Shown here: positions 17,257-25,747 of the stretch, one piece after another
Numbering within the stretch: the first letter of the stretch is position 1
How the letters are laid out: each line of letters begins with the position of its first letter
Notes under the pieces: generated by a model
The model's database searches: none
Seen by the model: only the letters and a program-made list of their open reading frames with translations
What the model was told of the DNA's origin: nothing
From: Cohnella herbarum
GTDB taxonomy: Bacteria; Bacillota; Bacilli; Paenibacillales; Paenibacillaceae
Direction of reading: 5' to 3'
Assembly: GCF_012849095.1 (NCBI RefSeq)
Contig: NZ_CP051680.1
Coordinates: forward strand, 3,498,501 to 3,562,500
DNA length: 64,000 bases
Translations under genes and position numbers: made by a program

Positions 17257-18303
17257 TCAATCTTTGCCGTCGTCCAGAAACTCGGCCGGATTTCGACACA
17301 TTAAGGTTTTAATCTGCTCGGAAGTAATCCCTTCGTCTTCCATCATGGGAATAATGTTCGTAAGAACATGGTCATACCCCCACCCGCCGTAACGGTGCAA
17401 ACAGGTTTTCAGGCAAACGTCGTTGGAGATTAATATTTTCGAAAGAAAACCCGCGTCGATGAGTTGCTTTATCGCTCTGACTCTCTCGATGTCTCTGGCG
17501 AAGAGTCCCCTTAAAACGCTTCTGTCCCTCTTGTCGGCGTAAAATTCCTTGCCGAAATTATCGAATTCCACGTAGACTCCCAGGTTAAGAAGGTCCTTCA
17601 AATAATCCATCTTAATATCGACGTCAATGTGATTGATGCATATTTTTTCAGCCGCGGCGCCATGCTCGGTAAGAATGTTCACGACTTCATAACCGTTCGT
17701 AGCATACAGATCCGTATGCACGTGCAATCCAAGACCGGTCTCTTTTTGAACGATCGCCGATGCGATCAAAGTCTTCTTCTCGTTCGGATAGATGATCTCG
17801 CTTGTTCCGATCTCGCCTATTACGCCCGCTTTAATATCCGTTCCATCCATGCCGTATTCGATCTCGGATAAAATTTCTTCGGCGATTCCCTCTATCGTCT
17901 TGCCGTCCATGTCGCCTGGATGCGATTTGTTAATATAGTACCCGCAGCCGGCTACGATCTTGATGTCCAATTCCCTTGATAACCCGGCTAGCAAAGAGGG
18001 ATCCCTGCCTATGTCCCGCAGCGTAAGATCGACAAAAGTCGTCCCTCCGGCTTTCTTGAACTTCAGCAACTCATCCCTGACGACCCCCTCGTCGTCTATC
18101 ACCGCATTGTCTAGAACGGCATAAGGATTACGCATTAATTTACCGATATTCGTGAGGTCGACTTGCTCCCGCGCCAATTTTTTGCGTGAGATCTCGCTGA
18201 CGGCGGGCACTAAGCTTCTTAAATCAATGAAGGCATGCTCATGCGGCAATACCCATCCCAAGCTATCCGCCCGAACGCTTCCCGTTACGGTCATAACGGA
18301 CAT
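17257..18303 (-). CDS. Phosphotriesterase-homology (Php-like) hydrolase
   Basis: About 348 residues. Metal ligands fit the PTE superfamily: HEHAFID (HxH), a bridging Glu in VIGEIGTSE as in E. coli Php rather than carboxylated Lys, HVHTD, INHID and a final Asp in SNDVCLK. Related proteins hydrolyse lactones and phosphorylated sugar lactones more often than phosphotriesters, and a lactonase role fits this locus. The start at ATG 18303 is eight bases after AGGAGG; ATG at 18321 is less well placed. Cytoplasmic, directly downstream of the binding lipoprotein. Confidence 0.85.
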   Translation of the reverse strand: MSVMTVTGSVRADSLGWVLPHEHAFIDLRSLVPAVSEISRKKLAREQVDLTNIGKLMRNPYAVLDNAVIDDEGVVRDELLKFKKAGGTTFVDLTLRDIGRDPSLLAGLSRELDIKIVAGCGYYINKSHPGDMDGKTIEGIAEEILSEIEYGMDGTDIKAGVIGEIGTSEIIYPNEKKTLIASAIVQKETGLGLHVHTDLYATNGYEVVNILTEHGAAAEKICINHIDVDIKMDYLKDLLNLGVYVEFDNFGKEFYADKRDRSVLRGLFARDIERVRAIKQLIDAGFLSKILISNDVCLKTCLHRYGGWGYDHVLTNIIPMMEDEGITSEQIKTLMCRNPAEFLDDGKD

Positions 18304-18354
18304 CCTTTTCGCCTCCTGCATCCTCGTGCTTCATACCTCCCGGGCATTGAAGCT

Positions 18355-20043
18355 TTATCTGCTAGCTTTCCACTTTGCTACTTCTTCCGTTATGGTATCT
18401 CCGCCAAGCTTCTTCCAATTCGCCGCGAATTCATCGAAAGCATCGATCGAAGACTCTCCCATCACGATTTTCGTGAACGTCTCCAATTCCATTTTCAGCA
18501 ACGTCGCTTGTTTCTCGACCATCGTCGGCGTAGGGCCGGAAATAAACTCGGTCATTTGAAAACCGTCGTTCTTATGGTAGTCATAGAGTAGTTCGATAGC
18601 GTCATAGAATCGGGTATATCCCCAACCGGATTTATCTCCGCCATTGAAAGCATTGATGGCTTTATAGAAACTCGCTTGACCGGGATTGCTCGCTATGTTC
18701 AGGAGAGATTCGTCCTGCTTCTCCAGCGCGTTCTTCACGTCCTCGTACAACTCGACGTTCTGAATGGGATTGGAAGCTTGAACCAATGCATATTGCCATT
18801 TGCCGACATCGCCATTCTGATTCATGTCGGTCAAAGGATATTTCGTTCTATCCCACTGATAACTGGCTGCGTTAAGCAGTTTAACCACGGCCTCCGGGTG
18901 CTCCATCCCTTTGCGAACGACGTAATATTGATTGACATTGTAAGGGGTTTGCGGCTTAGCCTTCTGCCCGTCGATCGATGGAAGTTGGAACGGTTTCCAC
19001 TCCATGTTTTCGTCCAGCGCTTTACCATCCAAGAACAACAACGGAGACCAATCCGCGCCGAAGAACATTCCCAGTTTGCCGGCATTGGCGGTTTGGATGA
19101 ACTTCTCCTTGTCTTTCACTCCGAACTCGCGGTCGATATAGCCGTCTTTATACATTTGCTGCAGCTTCTCCAACGCTTGTTTCATTTCCGGCTGAATGCT
19201 TCCGTATACGATATTGCCCGATGCATCCGCAACCCAGCTTTTCGGATAGGCGTGATAACCGTTGAAGAATCCGTCCAGACCCGGTTCTAGACCGTAGAAA
19301 TCTTTAGTGGCTCCCAATCCCTGAGTATCTTTCTTATTGTTGCCGTCCGGATCCTGATTGACGAACGCTTCCGCGATCTTGAAGACGTCCTCCATCGTTT
19401 TCGGTTCGGGCAGATTAAGCTTTTCCAGCCAATCCGTACGTATCCAAAGCAGGGAAGCGAAATCGAATGATCCCGGGTTCACCGGCAACCCCAGCAACTT
19501 GCCGTTAAAAGTAGCCGATTCGAGACCTACCCCGCCGTCCTTCTTTAACATTTCTTTGGCAAGAGGAGTACCGTATTTCTCCAGAGCTTCGGTTAAATCG
19601 ACCAGTTGATCGGCTTCCACCAGTTGGTTGAATTGAATGCCGTTGACGGGCATAATGTCCGCCAGTTGACCGGAGGCCATGGCAATGTTGAATTTTTGCT
19701 CGTATTGCGACGGATCGGATACCCATAAATATTTAAGCTTGATGCCGAATTCGTTCTCGTATAATTTCGTCCAAGCGTTGTTGTCGATCGTTTCTCCGTT
19801 TTCGAACTTCGTCGTCGGATCTAGCGTTCTGATGGCGGTCACCTCGATCGGCGGATCGATCTTGCCCATCGGATCGATCGCGGTTTCGCCTCCGCCGTTC
19901 GCGGCGCCTTCATTCGTTTGGCTTGCCTGCGAATTGGACGGTTGCGCGTTATTCCCTTCGTTTTCCTTCGCGCAAGCCGAAGCAAGAACAAGCATACAAG
20001 CCAATACGGTAAACCCGATCCATTTTGCGGACTTCCTCTTCAT
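18355..20043 (-). CDS. Extracellular sugar-binding lipoprotein (LipO/LplA type)
   Basis: 562 residues. A lipoprotein signal with lipobox LASAC (cleavage before Cys near residue 24) is followed by an Asn/Gln/Ser-rich tether and a large family-1 solute-binding fold. This long class always pairs with LplB/YtcP permeases, here seven genes downstream in the same operon. It captures the oligosaccharide at the outer face of the membrane. ATG at 20043 follows GGGGGA. It is the first gene after the activator-box promoter. Confidence 0.92.
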   Translation of the reverse strand: MKRKSAKWIGFTVLACMLVLASACAKENEGNNAQPSNSQASQTNEGAANGGGETAIDPMGKIDPPIEVTAIRTLDPTTKFENGETIDNNAWTKLYENEFGIKLKYLWVSDPSQYEQKFNIAMASGQLADIMPVNGIQFNQLVEADQLVDLTEALEKYGTPLAKEMLKKDGGVGLESATFNGKLLGLPVNPGSFDFASLLWIRTDWLEKLNLPEPKTMEDVFKIAEAFVNQDPDGNNKKDTQGLGATKDFYGLEPGLDGFFNGYHAYPKSWVADASGNIVYGSIQPEMKQALEKLQQMYKDGYIDREFGVKDKEKFIQTANAGKLGMFFGADWSPLLFLDGKALDENMEWKPFQLPSIDGQKAKPQTPYNVNQYYVVRKGMEHPEAVVKLLNAASYQWDRTKYPLTDMNQNGDVGKWQYALVQASNPIQNVELYEDVKNALEKQDESLLNIASNPGQASFYKAINAFNGGDKSGWGYTRFYDAIELLYDYHKNDGFQMTEFISGPTPTMVEKQATLLKMELETFTKIVMGESSIDAFDEFAANWKKLGGDTITEEVAKWKASR

Positions 20044-20078
20044 GTCTTATCCCCCTACTTATTTTTGCCTGCTCCGTA

Positions 20079-20141
20079 AGTATAAAAGATCGAAAAAAGC
20101 GTAGCTATTTGCCAATCTTGCTTTCCTTGACATCTATTGCG
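20079..20141 (-). promoter_or_regulatory. Promoter of the uptake/catabolic operon with the shared 38-bp activator box
   Basis: Box at 20141-20104, 19-nt spacer, -10 TATACT (20084-20079), about 36 bp before the lipoprotein ATG. The box is identical over 38 bp to that at 5761-5798, with the same spacer length, while the spacers themselves differ. It lies six bases after the response-regulator stop codon. Absence of a -35 hexamer suggests activation by a protein bound to the box. Confidence 0.78.
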
Positions 20142-20146
20142 CTCTT

Positions 20147-21820
20147 CTATTTATGATAGAGATCCCTATATTCTTGCGGCGTCATTTTGAACGCTTTCTT
20201 GAACGATCGGTTGAATTGCGGAGCGGCTTCGTAACCGACTCGGGTCGCGATCTCTTGAATCTTCAATTCGGATTGCGCCAATAAATCCTGCGCTTTGCCC
20301 ATTCTCTCCTCGGTAATGTAATCGGAGAGCATTCTTCCGGTCATTCGTTTGTAGATGCGGGACAAATAAGTTGGACTGTGGTGCACTAACATCGAGAGCT
20401 TGGTCAAAGAAAGGTCTCCTCCGAGATGGGACTGAACGTAGCTATGGATAGTGGCGATCAATCGCTCGCTCTGCTCTTCGGGCGCAGGCTCGCAATGCTC
20501 CAGAAGATCGTCGGCTACCGCGGCCAAATAAGCAACGGCTTCGTCCCAAGATCCATGGGCGTCATATTGCGTCGTTTTCCCAAGATCCATTCTCACGAAC
20601 AAATCGTGGAATACCCCTATTCGAATCGCATAAGAAATCAGAATCAACGATAGAGTGTGAAAGGTTTCCAGCCGATAAGGATATTCGGGCAAAGCGACTT
20701 GATTCACGATGTCGTCCAACAACCGTTTGAAGCTCTCCCTATGCCCGCTTGCCAAATATTGCTCCAGAAGCTCGATCTGCTTTTTAACGTGTTGAGATTC
20801 CGCGAAGGGAATGCCGCGGGTAGACGCCGAGCGTTGTCCGAACTGATTCGAGTCTTGGATCAACAGCTCTTGCCCGCTGTACGAACTCTGTCCTAGCAAA
20901 GCTTTCAGGTAGTGAAATTGCGCTCCGACGTAGCTCCATTCGGATGGCTCCCGCGCCATGACGAGAGAGATCGATAACTTCAACAATCGTTTGCACGTTT
21001 GTTGCACGGCTTCCATGATGCCGTATACCCTTGTTCTCATCTGCTCATAGTCCCGACTCTCTTGCTCTTCCTCCCGATTATCCGTCCGAGAATAAGGCTT
21101 GGGCTGCATAAACCACGCCAGTTTATTGGATTCGAACGTTACGGATACGCTTGAGACCGTCGGGGACAAATATTCTTCCGCTACGTTCTGACAAGCATTG
21201 AGAAGCAATGTACGGTCTACTTCGCTTGCGCCTTCCATCCACTCGTCAACCCTGCCCATGACCAGAAATACTTTCTTATCCGACTTGAGTGGAATCTCGG
21301 ACTCTTCGAATCTTTTCCGGACTTCTTTCAGGGAAGATGAAGGTTCGCGCATCAACTCGAAAAGCGTATTTCTTTGCAACGCCGGAATCGCCAGCTGCAG
21401 CTTCTTTTTCGCGTTCAACAGATAACGCGCGCCGTCTTCCGCTTGATCCAACTCCGCGAACGCCTTGTCCACGGCTGCGAGAATGACGTGATCATCCTCG
21501 TTTTTCAGCACGTAATCCACGACGCCGCCGGCTCGAATGGCATGGCGCGCGTAATCGAAGTCGTTGTACCCCGTCAGGAAGATCACCTTGCAGCGAGGCC
21601 AGCTCTCGACGATTTGCTTGTGCAGCTCGATTCCGCTCATTCCCGGCATGCGAATATCCGAAATGACGACGTCGATCCGGGTTTGCTTAAGGCGGTCCAA
21701 TGCCTCGTATACGTTGTAAGCGCGGTAAGCCTCCAGCTCCAAATGCGAGGTTTCCTCCAGCATTCGGTAAATGCTGTTGACGATCACGGGCTCGTCGTCG
21801 ACGATCAGTAGTCGTTTCAT
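20147..21820 (-). CDS. YesN-type response regulator, receiver plus AraC DNA-binding domain
   Basis: 557 residues. The receiver domain has acidic DDE at the N-terminus, phospho-acceptor Asp55 in VVISDIRMPGMSG and Lys in the LKNED block. A long linker (about 130-440) leads to two AraC helix-turn-helix motifs at the C-terminus (LTKLSMLVHHSPTYLSRIYK and IQEIATRVGYEAAPQFNRSF). It is coupled by an ATGA overlap to the sensor kinase gene. It most likely activates the two promoters that carry the 38-bp box; binding is not shown by sequence alone. Confidence 0.93.
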   Translation of the reverse strand: MKRLLIVDDEPVIVNSIYRMLEETSHLELEAYRAYNVYEALDRLKQTRIDVVISDIRMPGMSGIELHKQIVESWPRCKVIFLTGYNDFDYARHAIRAGGVVDYVLKNEDDHVILAAVDKAFAELDQAEDGARYLLNAKKKLQLAIPALQRNTLFELMREPSSSLKEVRKRFEESEIPLKSDKKVFLVMGRVDEWMEGASEVDRTLLLNACQNVAEEYLSPTVSSVSVTFESNKLAWFMQPKPYSRTDNREEEQESRDYEQMRTRVYGIMEAVQQTCKRLLKLSISLVMAREPSEWSYVGAQFHYLKALLGQSSYSGQELLIQDSNQFGQRSASTRGIPFAESQHVKKQIELLEQYLASGHRESFKRLLDDIVNQVALPEYPYRLETFHTLSLILISYAIRIGVFHDLFVRMDLGKTTQYDAHGSWDEAVAYLAAVADDLLEHCEPAPEEQSERLIATIHSYVQSHLGGDLSLTKLSMLVHHSPTYLSRIYKRMTGRMLSDYITEERMGKAQDLLAQSELKIQEIATRVGYEAAPQFNRSFKKAFKMTPQEYRDLYHK

Positions 21821-23565
21821 GTCTGTTCTCCTTTGTCGTTAGGGATATAAATCCAAACCCGCATACCGCCCATGGAACCCCGCTCGATCTCCAATCCGCC
21901 GCGTTCGCCGTACTTCAGCTTCAAACGGCGCTGGATGTTTATTAGCCCCGTGGTCTCTCCTTCTTCCTCGGACGATAGCTTCCGGTTCATGGCGGCCCAT
22001 TGCTCATCCGACAAACCAATCCCGTTATCCTCTACCGTGAAGATGAATTTGTCCGCGTCCGAAGCGAACCGAATCTCCAATCTGCCTTCCGATACGACTT
22101 CGCCGAGCCCGTGTTCATAGGCGTTCTCTACGAGCGGCTGCAAGATCAAGCGCGGGATTGTAACGCCATGGAATTGTTCGGGTAGCGGCTCGAAATCCAC
22201 GAGAATTCGATTGGAGAATCGGACGTTCTGAATTTCCACGTATGAGCGGACATGGATAACCTCGTGTTCGACCGGTACTTCTTCAAGCCCGTTTCTCGTA
22301 ATATAGTGAAAATAGTCTCCTAGATTTTTGGAAACCAATTCAGCCGTTTCATTCTCGTCGTGCTTAATCAGCCTGTGCAAAATAAAAAAGGTGTTATAGA
22401 GGAAATGAGGGGTGATCTGCATCTGAAGCTGCTTCAACTCGGACTGCTGCAGCCTGATCTTCTGCACGTAAAGCTCGTCGATCAACGTCTTCAGATTCAG
22501 TACGGTTCTTTCGAAGCGATTAAAGATATACCCGAATTCGTCCTGCCGGGACGACGGAAGCGCCGAGCTGAAATTGCCTGCCTCCACGCTTCTGAATCGT
22601 TTGATCAAACTCTGAAGCGGACGATGGATCAAGAGATAAATCCCGTAGGAGAATAAAACGACAATGATAAAAGAACTGATAACGAGCAGCCAGAACCAGA
22701 TCCCGTAAGTTTTTAACTGCCCTACGATCACGTTCTCAGGAAAATAGAAGAGGAGCGAAGCGTCAAGAAACGTCGATTTTTCGTAGACGGCCATGTACTT
22801 TTCCTTGCCGACTTCCACTTGCCTCGCGAAAATCGCGGACCGATCGATGTTCTCCGCTACTTTCTCCCTGATTTCGGCCAACGGTTCCGGATATTTATCG
22901 TTGGCAATCATCCAATTCTCGTTGAACAGAATTGCCCCGCCGTCCTGCGGAAAAGTATTCAACGCGTTTGTTAGCGCTTCCATTGAAAGCTCGATGTTTT
23001 GTATGAATTGAGGAACTTTCTCCGTCTTCGACAAGTTGCTCGGGTACGTTAAATTCAAATATAAACGATCCTGCCACGCGGTAATCGGAATTCCGCTCGT
23101 ATAGGTAGCTTTGGCAATTGCCACCGCTTCCTCCGCCGAAGTCGGCGTATCCTCCGCGCTTGATGTCGATACGGTACCGTTAAGCGAATGGATGTACACG
23201 CTGATGTCTTTAATATAAACGCTGGACTCCTTCAAAGTCGTTAGCTTAAGCTTAAGATCGTTGATCGCCTTCGTACGCTGATAATCGGACATAATCGATA
23301 AGGAGTTGCTGAGCTGCATGAGATCCTCATCGTTAACGAATTGTTGTTGCGTCCGAATGACCCTCTCGAGTTCCTTCTCGAGCAACGTGAAATAATAATG
23401 GATATTCATCGTAATCGAGTTGGATATTTGATTTTTTACTTCTTGCTTACCCAGATTGTTCAGCACGAGACTTAGCGTAAATAACGGCAAAGTGATGACG
23501 AGAAACGTGAGGACAAGCTTCGGAAAAATGGGAATATTATCGATTCTTCGCTTAATCTCTATCAA
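21817..23565 (-). CDS. YesM-type sensor histidine kinase
   Basis: About 582 residues. Two membrane segments (about 17-38 and 285-310) flank an extracellular sensor domain; a HAMP domain follows, then the His_kinase block QITPHFLYNTFF with the phospho-accepting His and an HATPase domain with NAYEHGLGE and DNGIGL. TTG at 23565 is seven bases after GGAGGAGGG; upstream in-frame ATG at 23628 overlaps the promoter. It presumably senses the glycan or its occupied binding protein. An insertion sequence ends 70 bp upstream. Confidence 0.92.
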   Translation of the reverse strand: MIEIKRRIDNIPIFPKLVLTFLVITLPLFTLSLVLNNLGKQEVKNQISNSITMNIHYYFTLLEKELERVIRTQQQFVNDEDLMQLSNSLSIMSDYQRTKAINDLKLKLTTLKESSVYIKDISVYIHSLNGTVSTSSAEDTPTSAEEAVAIAKATYTSGIPITAWQDRLYLNLTYPSNLSKTEKVPQFIQNIELSMEALTNALNTFPQDGGAILFNENWMIANDKYPEPLAEIREKVAENIDRSAIFARQVEVGKEKYMAVYEKSTFLDASLLFYFPENVIVGQLKTYGIWFWLLVISSFIIVVLFSYGIYLLIHRPLQSLIKRFRSVEAGNFSSALPSSRQDEFGYIFNRFERTVLNLKTLIDELYVQKIRLQQSELKQLQMQITPHFLYNTFFILHRLIKHDENETAELVSKNLGDYFHYITRNGLEEVPVEHEVIHVRSYVEIQNVRFSNRILVDFEPLPEQFHGVTIPRLILQPLVENAYEHGLGEVVSEGRLEIRFASDADKFIFTVEDNGIGLSDEQWAAMNRKLSSEEEGETTGLINIQRRLKLKYGERGGLEIERGSMGGMRVWIYIPNDKGEQT

Positions 23566-23594
23566 AACGACTCCCTCCTCCTTTTTTTCTCCAC

Positions 23595-23623
23595 AGTATA
23601 CGACGGCAACTATTTTTATCCAA
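23595..23623 (-). promoter_or_regulatory. Promoter of the kinase-regulator operon
   Basis: Minus strand: TTGGAT (23623-23618), 17-bp spacer, TATACT (23600-23595), then the kinase TTG at 23565. The inverted repeat of the insertion sequence starts 12 bp upstream, so the core promoter is intact. Confidence 0.6.
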
Positions 23624-23626
23624 GAC

Positions 23627-23634
23627 AAAAAAAA
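23627..23634. repeat. Target-site duplication, left copy
   Basis: Eight A residues directly before the left inverted repeat; eight A residues also follow the right inverted repeat at 25311-25318. An 8-bp duplication is plausible, but a homopolymer makes the exact length uncertain. Confidence 0.6.
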
Positions 23635-25310
23635 CTACGACTGACGAATTAACTAACAAGGATTTCCATTAGCCTCTGTCGAAGATAATTAGAACTCACT
23701 TTGACGGAGGTTTCTCATGCCATTGCCTAAGAACCGAATCATTCCGGAACAAAAGATTTACTTTAAACCAGAAGTTACTTGTTGTGTTCAATGTGGTGGA
23801 AAGTTGAAACGAAGTCACACAGCTTGGAAGAAAAATATATCCACCTTACATGGTGTCATTCAAGCTTGGAGCATGGCTTATGTATGCGCAAATCCAAGCT
23901 GTTCATTTCCAAAAACCTACTACAAATCAGTGGAAGCAGATTCACTGGCTATGAAGCACACTTCATATGGTTTTGACGTGCTTGCTTTAGTTGGTCAGCT
24001 ACGTTTCAAGCATCATATGACCATAGCTGAGATCACGGAAGAACTAACTGGACGGGGTGTGGCCACATCAGAGCGAAATGCCCAAAGACTTTATGAGCGT
24101 TATCTGACGCTATTGCGTTCAAGTGTAACGGAATTTGTAAAAGAACAGCTTAAGCAGGTTGTCGATCTACGTAAAGGAATTATGATCTCGATGGATGGTG
24201 TGCAGCCAGAGAAAGGTAATGAAACCCTGTATGTTATTCGAGAAGTATTCAGCGGAACGATTCTTGTCGCCAAGAACGTCAAAAGCAGTTCTACTGAAGA
24301 ACTAAAAAGTCTTATTCAACCCGTTATCGATCTTGGATTTCCAATCATCGGAATCGTGACAGACGGACAACAGTCTATTCGGCTTGCCATGGAATCCCTG
24401 CTTCCTGAAGTGCCCTATCAGTACTGCCAGTATCATTACTTGAAGGATATTGCCAAGCCCATTGTAGAACTGGATCGGAAATTAAAAACCGGCATCAAGA
24501 AAAGTCTCCGAGGAATCCGAGCTATTGAACGGAAGCTGGTTAAAGACAACTCCGAGGATTCAGAAATTGCGAAGGATTATCTAGCCGCTGTGCGCTCGGT
24601 ACTACTTGAAGATGGGAACCCTCCTTTAGATTTGCCAGGCATTCGAGTGTTTGAAACATCCGAAGTCATACAGGCATCGCTGCTAAGCTGCCTGAGTAAA
24701 AAAAGAGCCATCTCTACTCCAAAACGTATTTAGAATTTTCAGTAAACTTGAAGAGTATCGCTCATTGTATGAAGAAGTAAAGCGCTGGTCATACGCTCTA
24801 CAGCATGTCGCCACCGTCCTCAATCCCACAGTTGACCAAAGCAGCGATTCCGTACGGTTCCATATGCATTGCTTACTTCAATGGCTAGATGTAACTTACT
24901 CAAAAGAATCCGACCATCCGATGTTATCTAATTTAAAGAGTTACACAAAAGGGTTTTGGAAGGGTTTGTTTACCTGTTACGACTACCCTTATCTTCATCG
25001 TACGAATAATGACCACGAAAGATTTTTTCGTAAAACGAAGACACGACACCGTAGGATGACAGGACTCCGAAGCTGGAACGAATATATCGTCCGCTCCGGA
25101 GAGTTTGTTGTGTTCGTCGATGATGCACTCCGCCAAAGCAATCTCATTGAACGACTTCAAAGTGTAAGCTATGCCGAATTCCAAAACGAGCGGCAAAGAT
25201 GGTTTCGTCGATTAGAGGAAACCACCAAACGTCGACGATTTAGAAGAAACCCTGCAAAGTATCTTCAAGCACTTGAAAATAAGTATTGCATGTTAATTGG
25301 TCAGTCGTAG
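23635..25310 (+). mobile_element. Insertion sequence, 1676 bp, DDE/MULE-type transposase
   Basis: Terminal inverted repeats of 19 bp at 23635-23653 and 25292-25310 match at 18 positions (both begin CTACGACTGAC reading inward). One transposase reading frame fills the element and its stop codon TAG is the last three bases of the right repeat. Poly-A flanks of eight bases suggest target duplication. Base composition is AT-richer than the neighbouring genes, consistent with recent arrival. I did not assign a named IS family. Confidence 0.9.
23717..25310 (+). pseudogene. IS transposase split by a one-base frameshift at a run of seven A
   Basis: The first frame (23717 to 24733) encodes an N-terminal zinc-finger-like CxxC, the first Asp (SMDGVQPEKG), the second Asp (IVTDGQQS) and a CxYH motif (QYCQYHYLKD). 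The second frame, open across 24696-25310, carries the catalytic Glu region (NDHERFFRKTKTRHRR). Removing one A from the A7 run at 24698-24704 fuses them into one 530-residue protein reading LSKKEPSLLQ across the joint. A -1 slip does not join them. It may be a dead copy or one rescued by slippage on the A-run. ATG at 23717 follows GGAGG. Confidence 0.85.
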
Positions 25311-25318
25311 AAAAAAAA
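25292..25318. repeat. Right terminal inverted repeat and right target duplication
   Basis: Positions 25292-25310 form the right 19-bp inverted repeat, with 18 of 19 matching the left end; 25311-25318 are eight A, the mirror of the left flank. Confidence 0.8.
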
Positions 25319-25341
25319 CGCCCCGGCTTATGATCGGAGCG
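25311..25341 (-). terminator. Terminator of the CWC gene, interrupted by the insertion sequence
   Basis: On the minus strand CGCTCCG, a 9-nt loop and CGGGGCG (one mismatch) are followed by eight T. The insertion sequence abuts the end of the T-run, so the T-tract is duplicated on both sides of the element. Confidence 0.7.
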
Positions 25342-25394
25342 GATGCATCTATCCTATTTATTTTCCATGCACTCGATTATTATCTAATCCTGCC

Positions 25395-25592
25395 TTAACC
25401 GAATTTCTCCACGCAGGCCTTGCAAATGCACGCTTTCCTTCTTTTCTCATCGGGAATGGACTTGAATATTTCCGGCGGAAAAGTCGCGCTGCTGCACCAA
25501 CAAGTCCCTTGCGGCATTCCGATCAAATTTCCGCATCCGTTGCTTTCTCCGCATAAAGGGCATAAACTCGGATCCACTTTGTCGTTCGTCAC
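25395..25592 (-). CDS. Cysteine-rich CWC family protein
   Basis: 65 residues with seven Cys in the pattern CPLCGESNGCG, GTCWCSS and CICKACVEKF, which matches the short Cys_rich_CWC family; metal binding is likely but the role of the family is unknown. The start is GTG at 25592, with GGAG about nine bases upstream. It is a single-gene unit with its own terminator. Confidence 0.8.
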   Translation of the reverse strand: MTNDKVDPSLCPLCGESNGCGNLIGMPQGTCWCSSATFPPEIFKSIPDEKRRKACICKACVEKFG

Positions 25593-25710
25593 GCGTCACC
25601 ACTCCGTTCCTTATTCCTTGTTTCTAGTTCGATTCGATGTCCCACGGTAACTATTCTAGCAGATTACGAAACGGAAGCCGTGATGTCAAGGCTGCCTTCC
25701 CGATGAATAG

Positions 25711-25740
25711 AAAAAAGACCGCCCCGCTCCGGGACAGTCC
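25711..25740 (-). terminator. Terminator of the dehydrogenase/isomerase operon
   Basis: Minus strand: a 10-bp GC-rich stem with two G-T pairs (GACTGTCCCG / CGGGGCGGTC), a 4-nt loop and then six T, starting 8 bp after the stop codon at 25748. Confidence 0.85.
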
Positions 25741-25747
25741 ACATGCA

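Noticed and set aside
24690..24735. Programmed -1 frameshift in the transposase
   Set aside because: Shifting by -1 at the A7 run leads into a frame that stops at 24780 and does not reach the catalytic Glu region.
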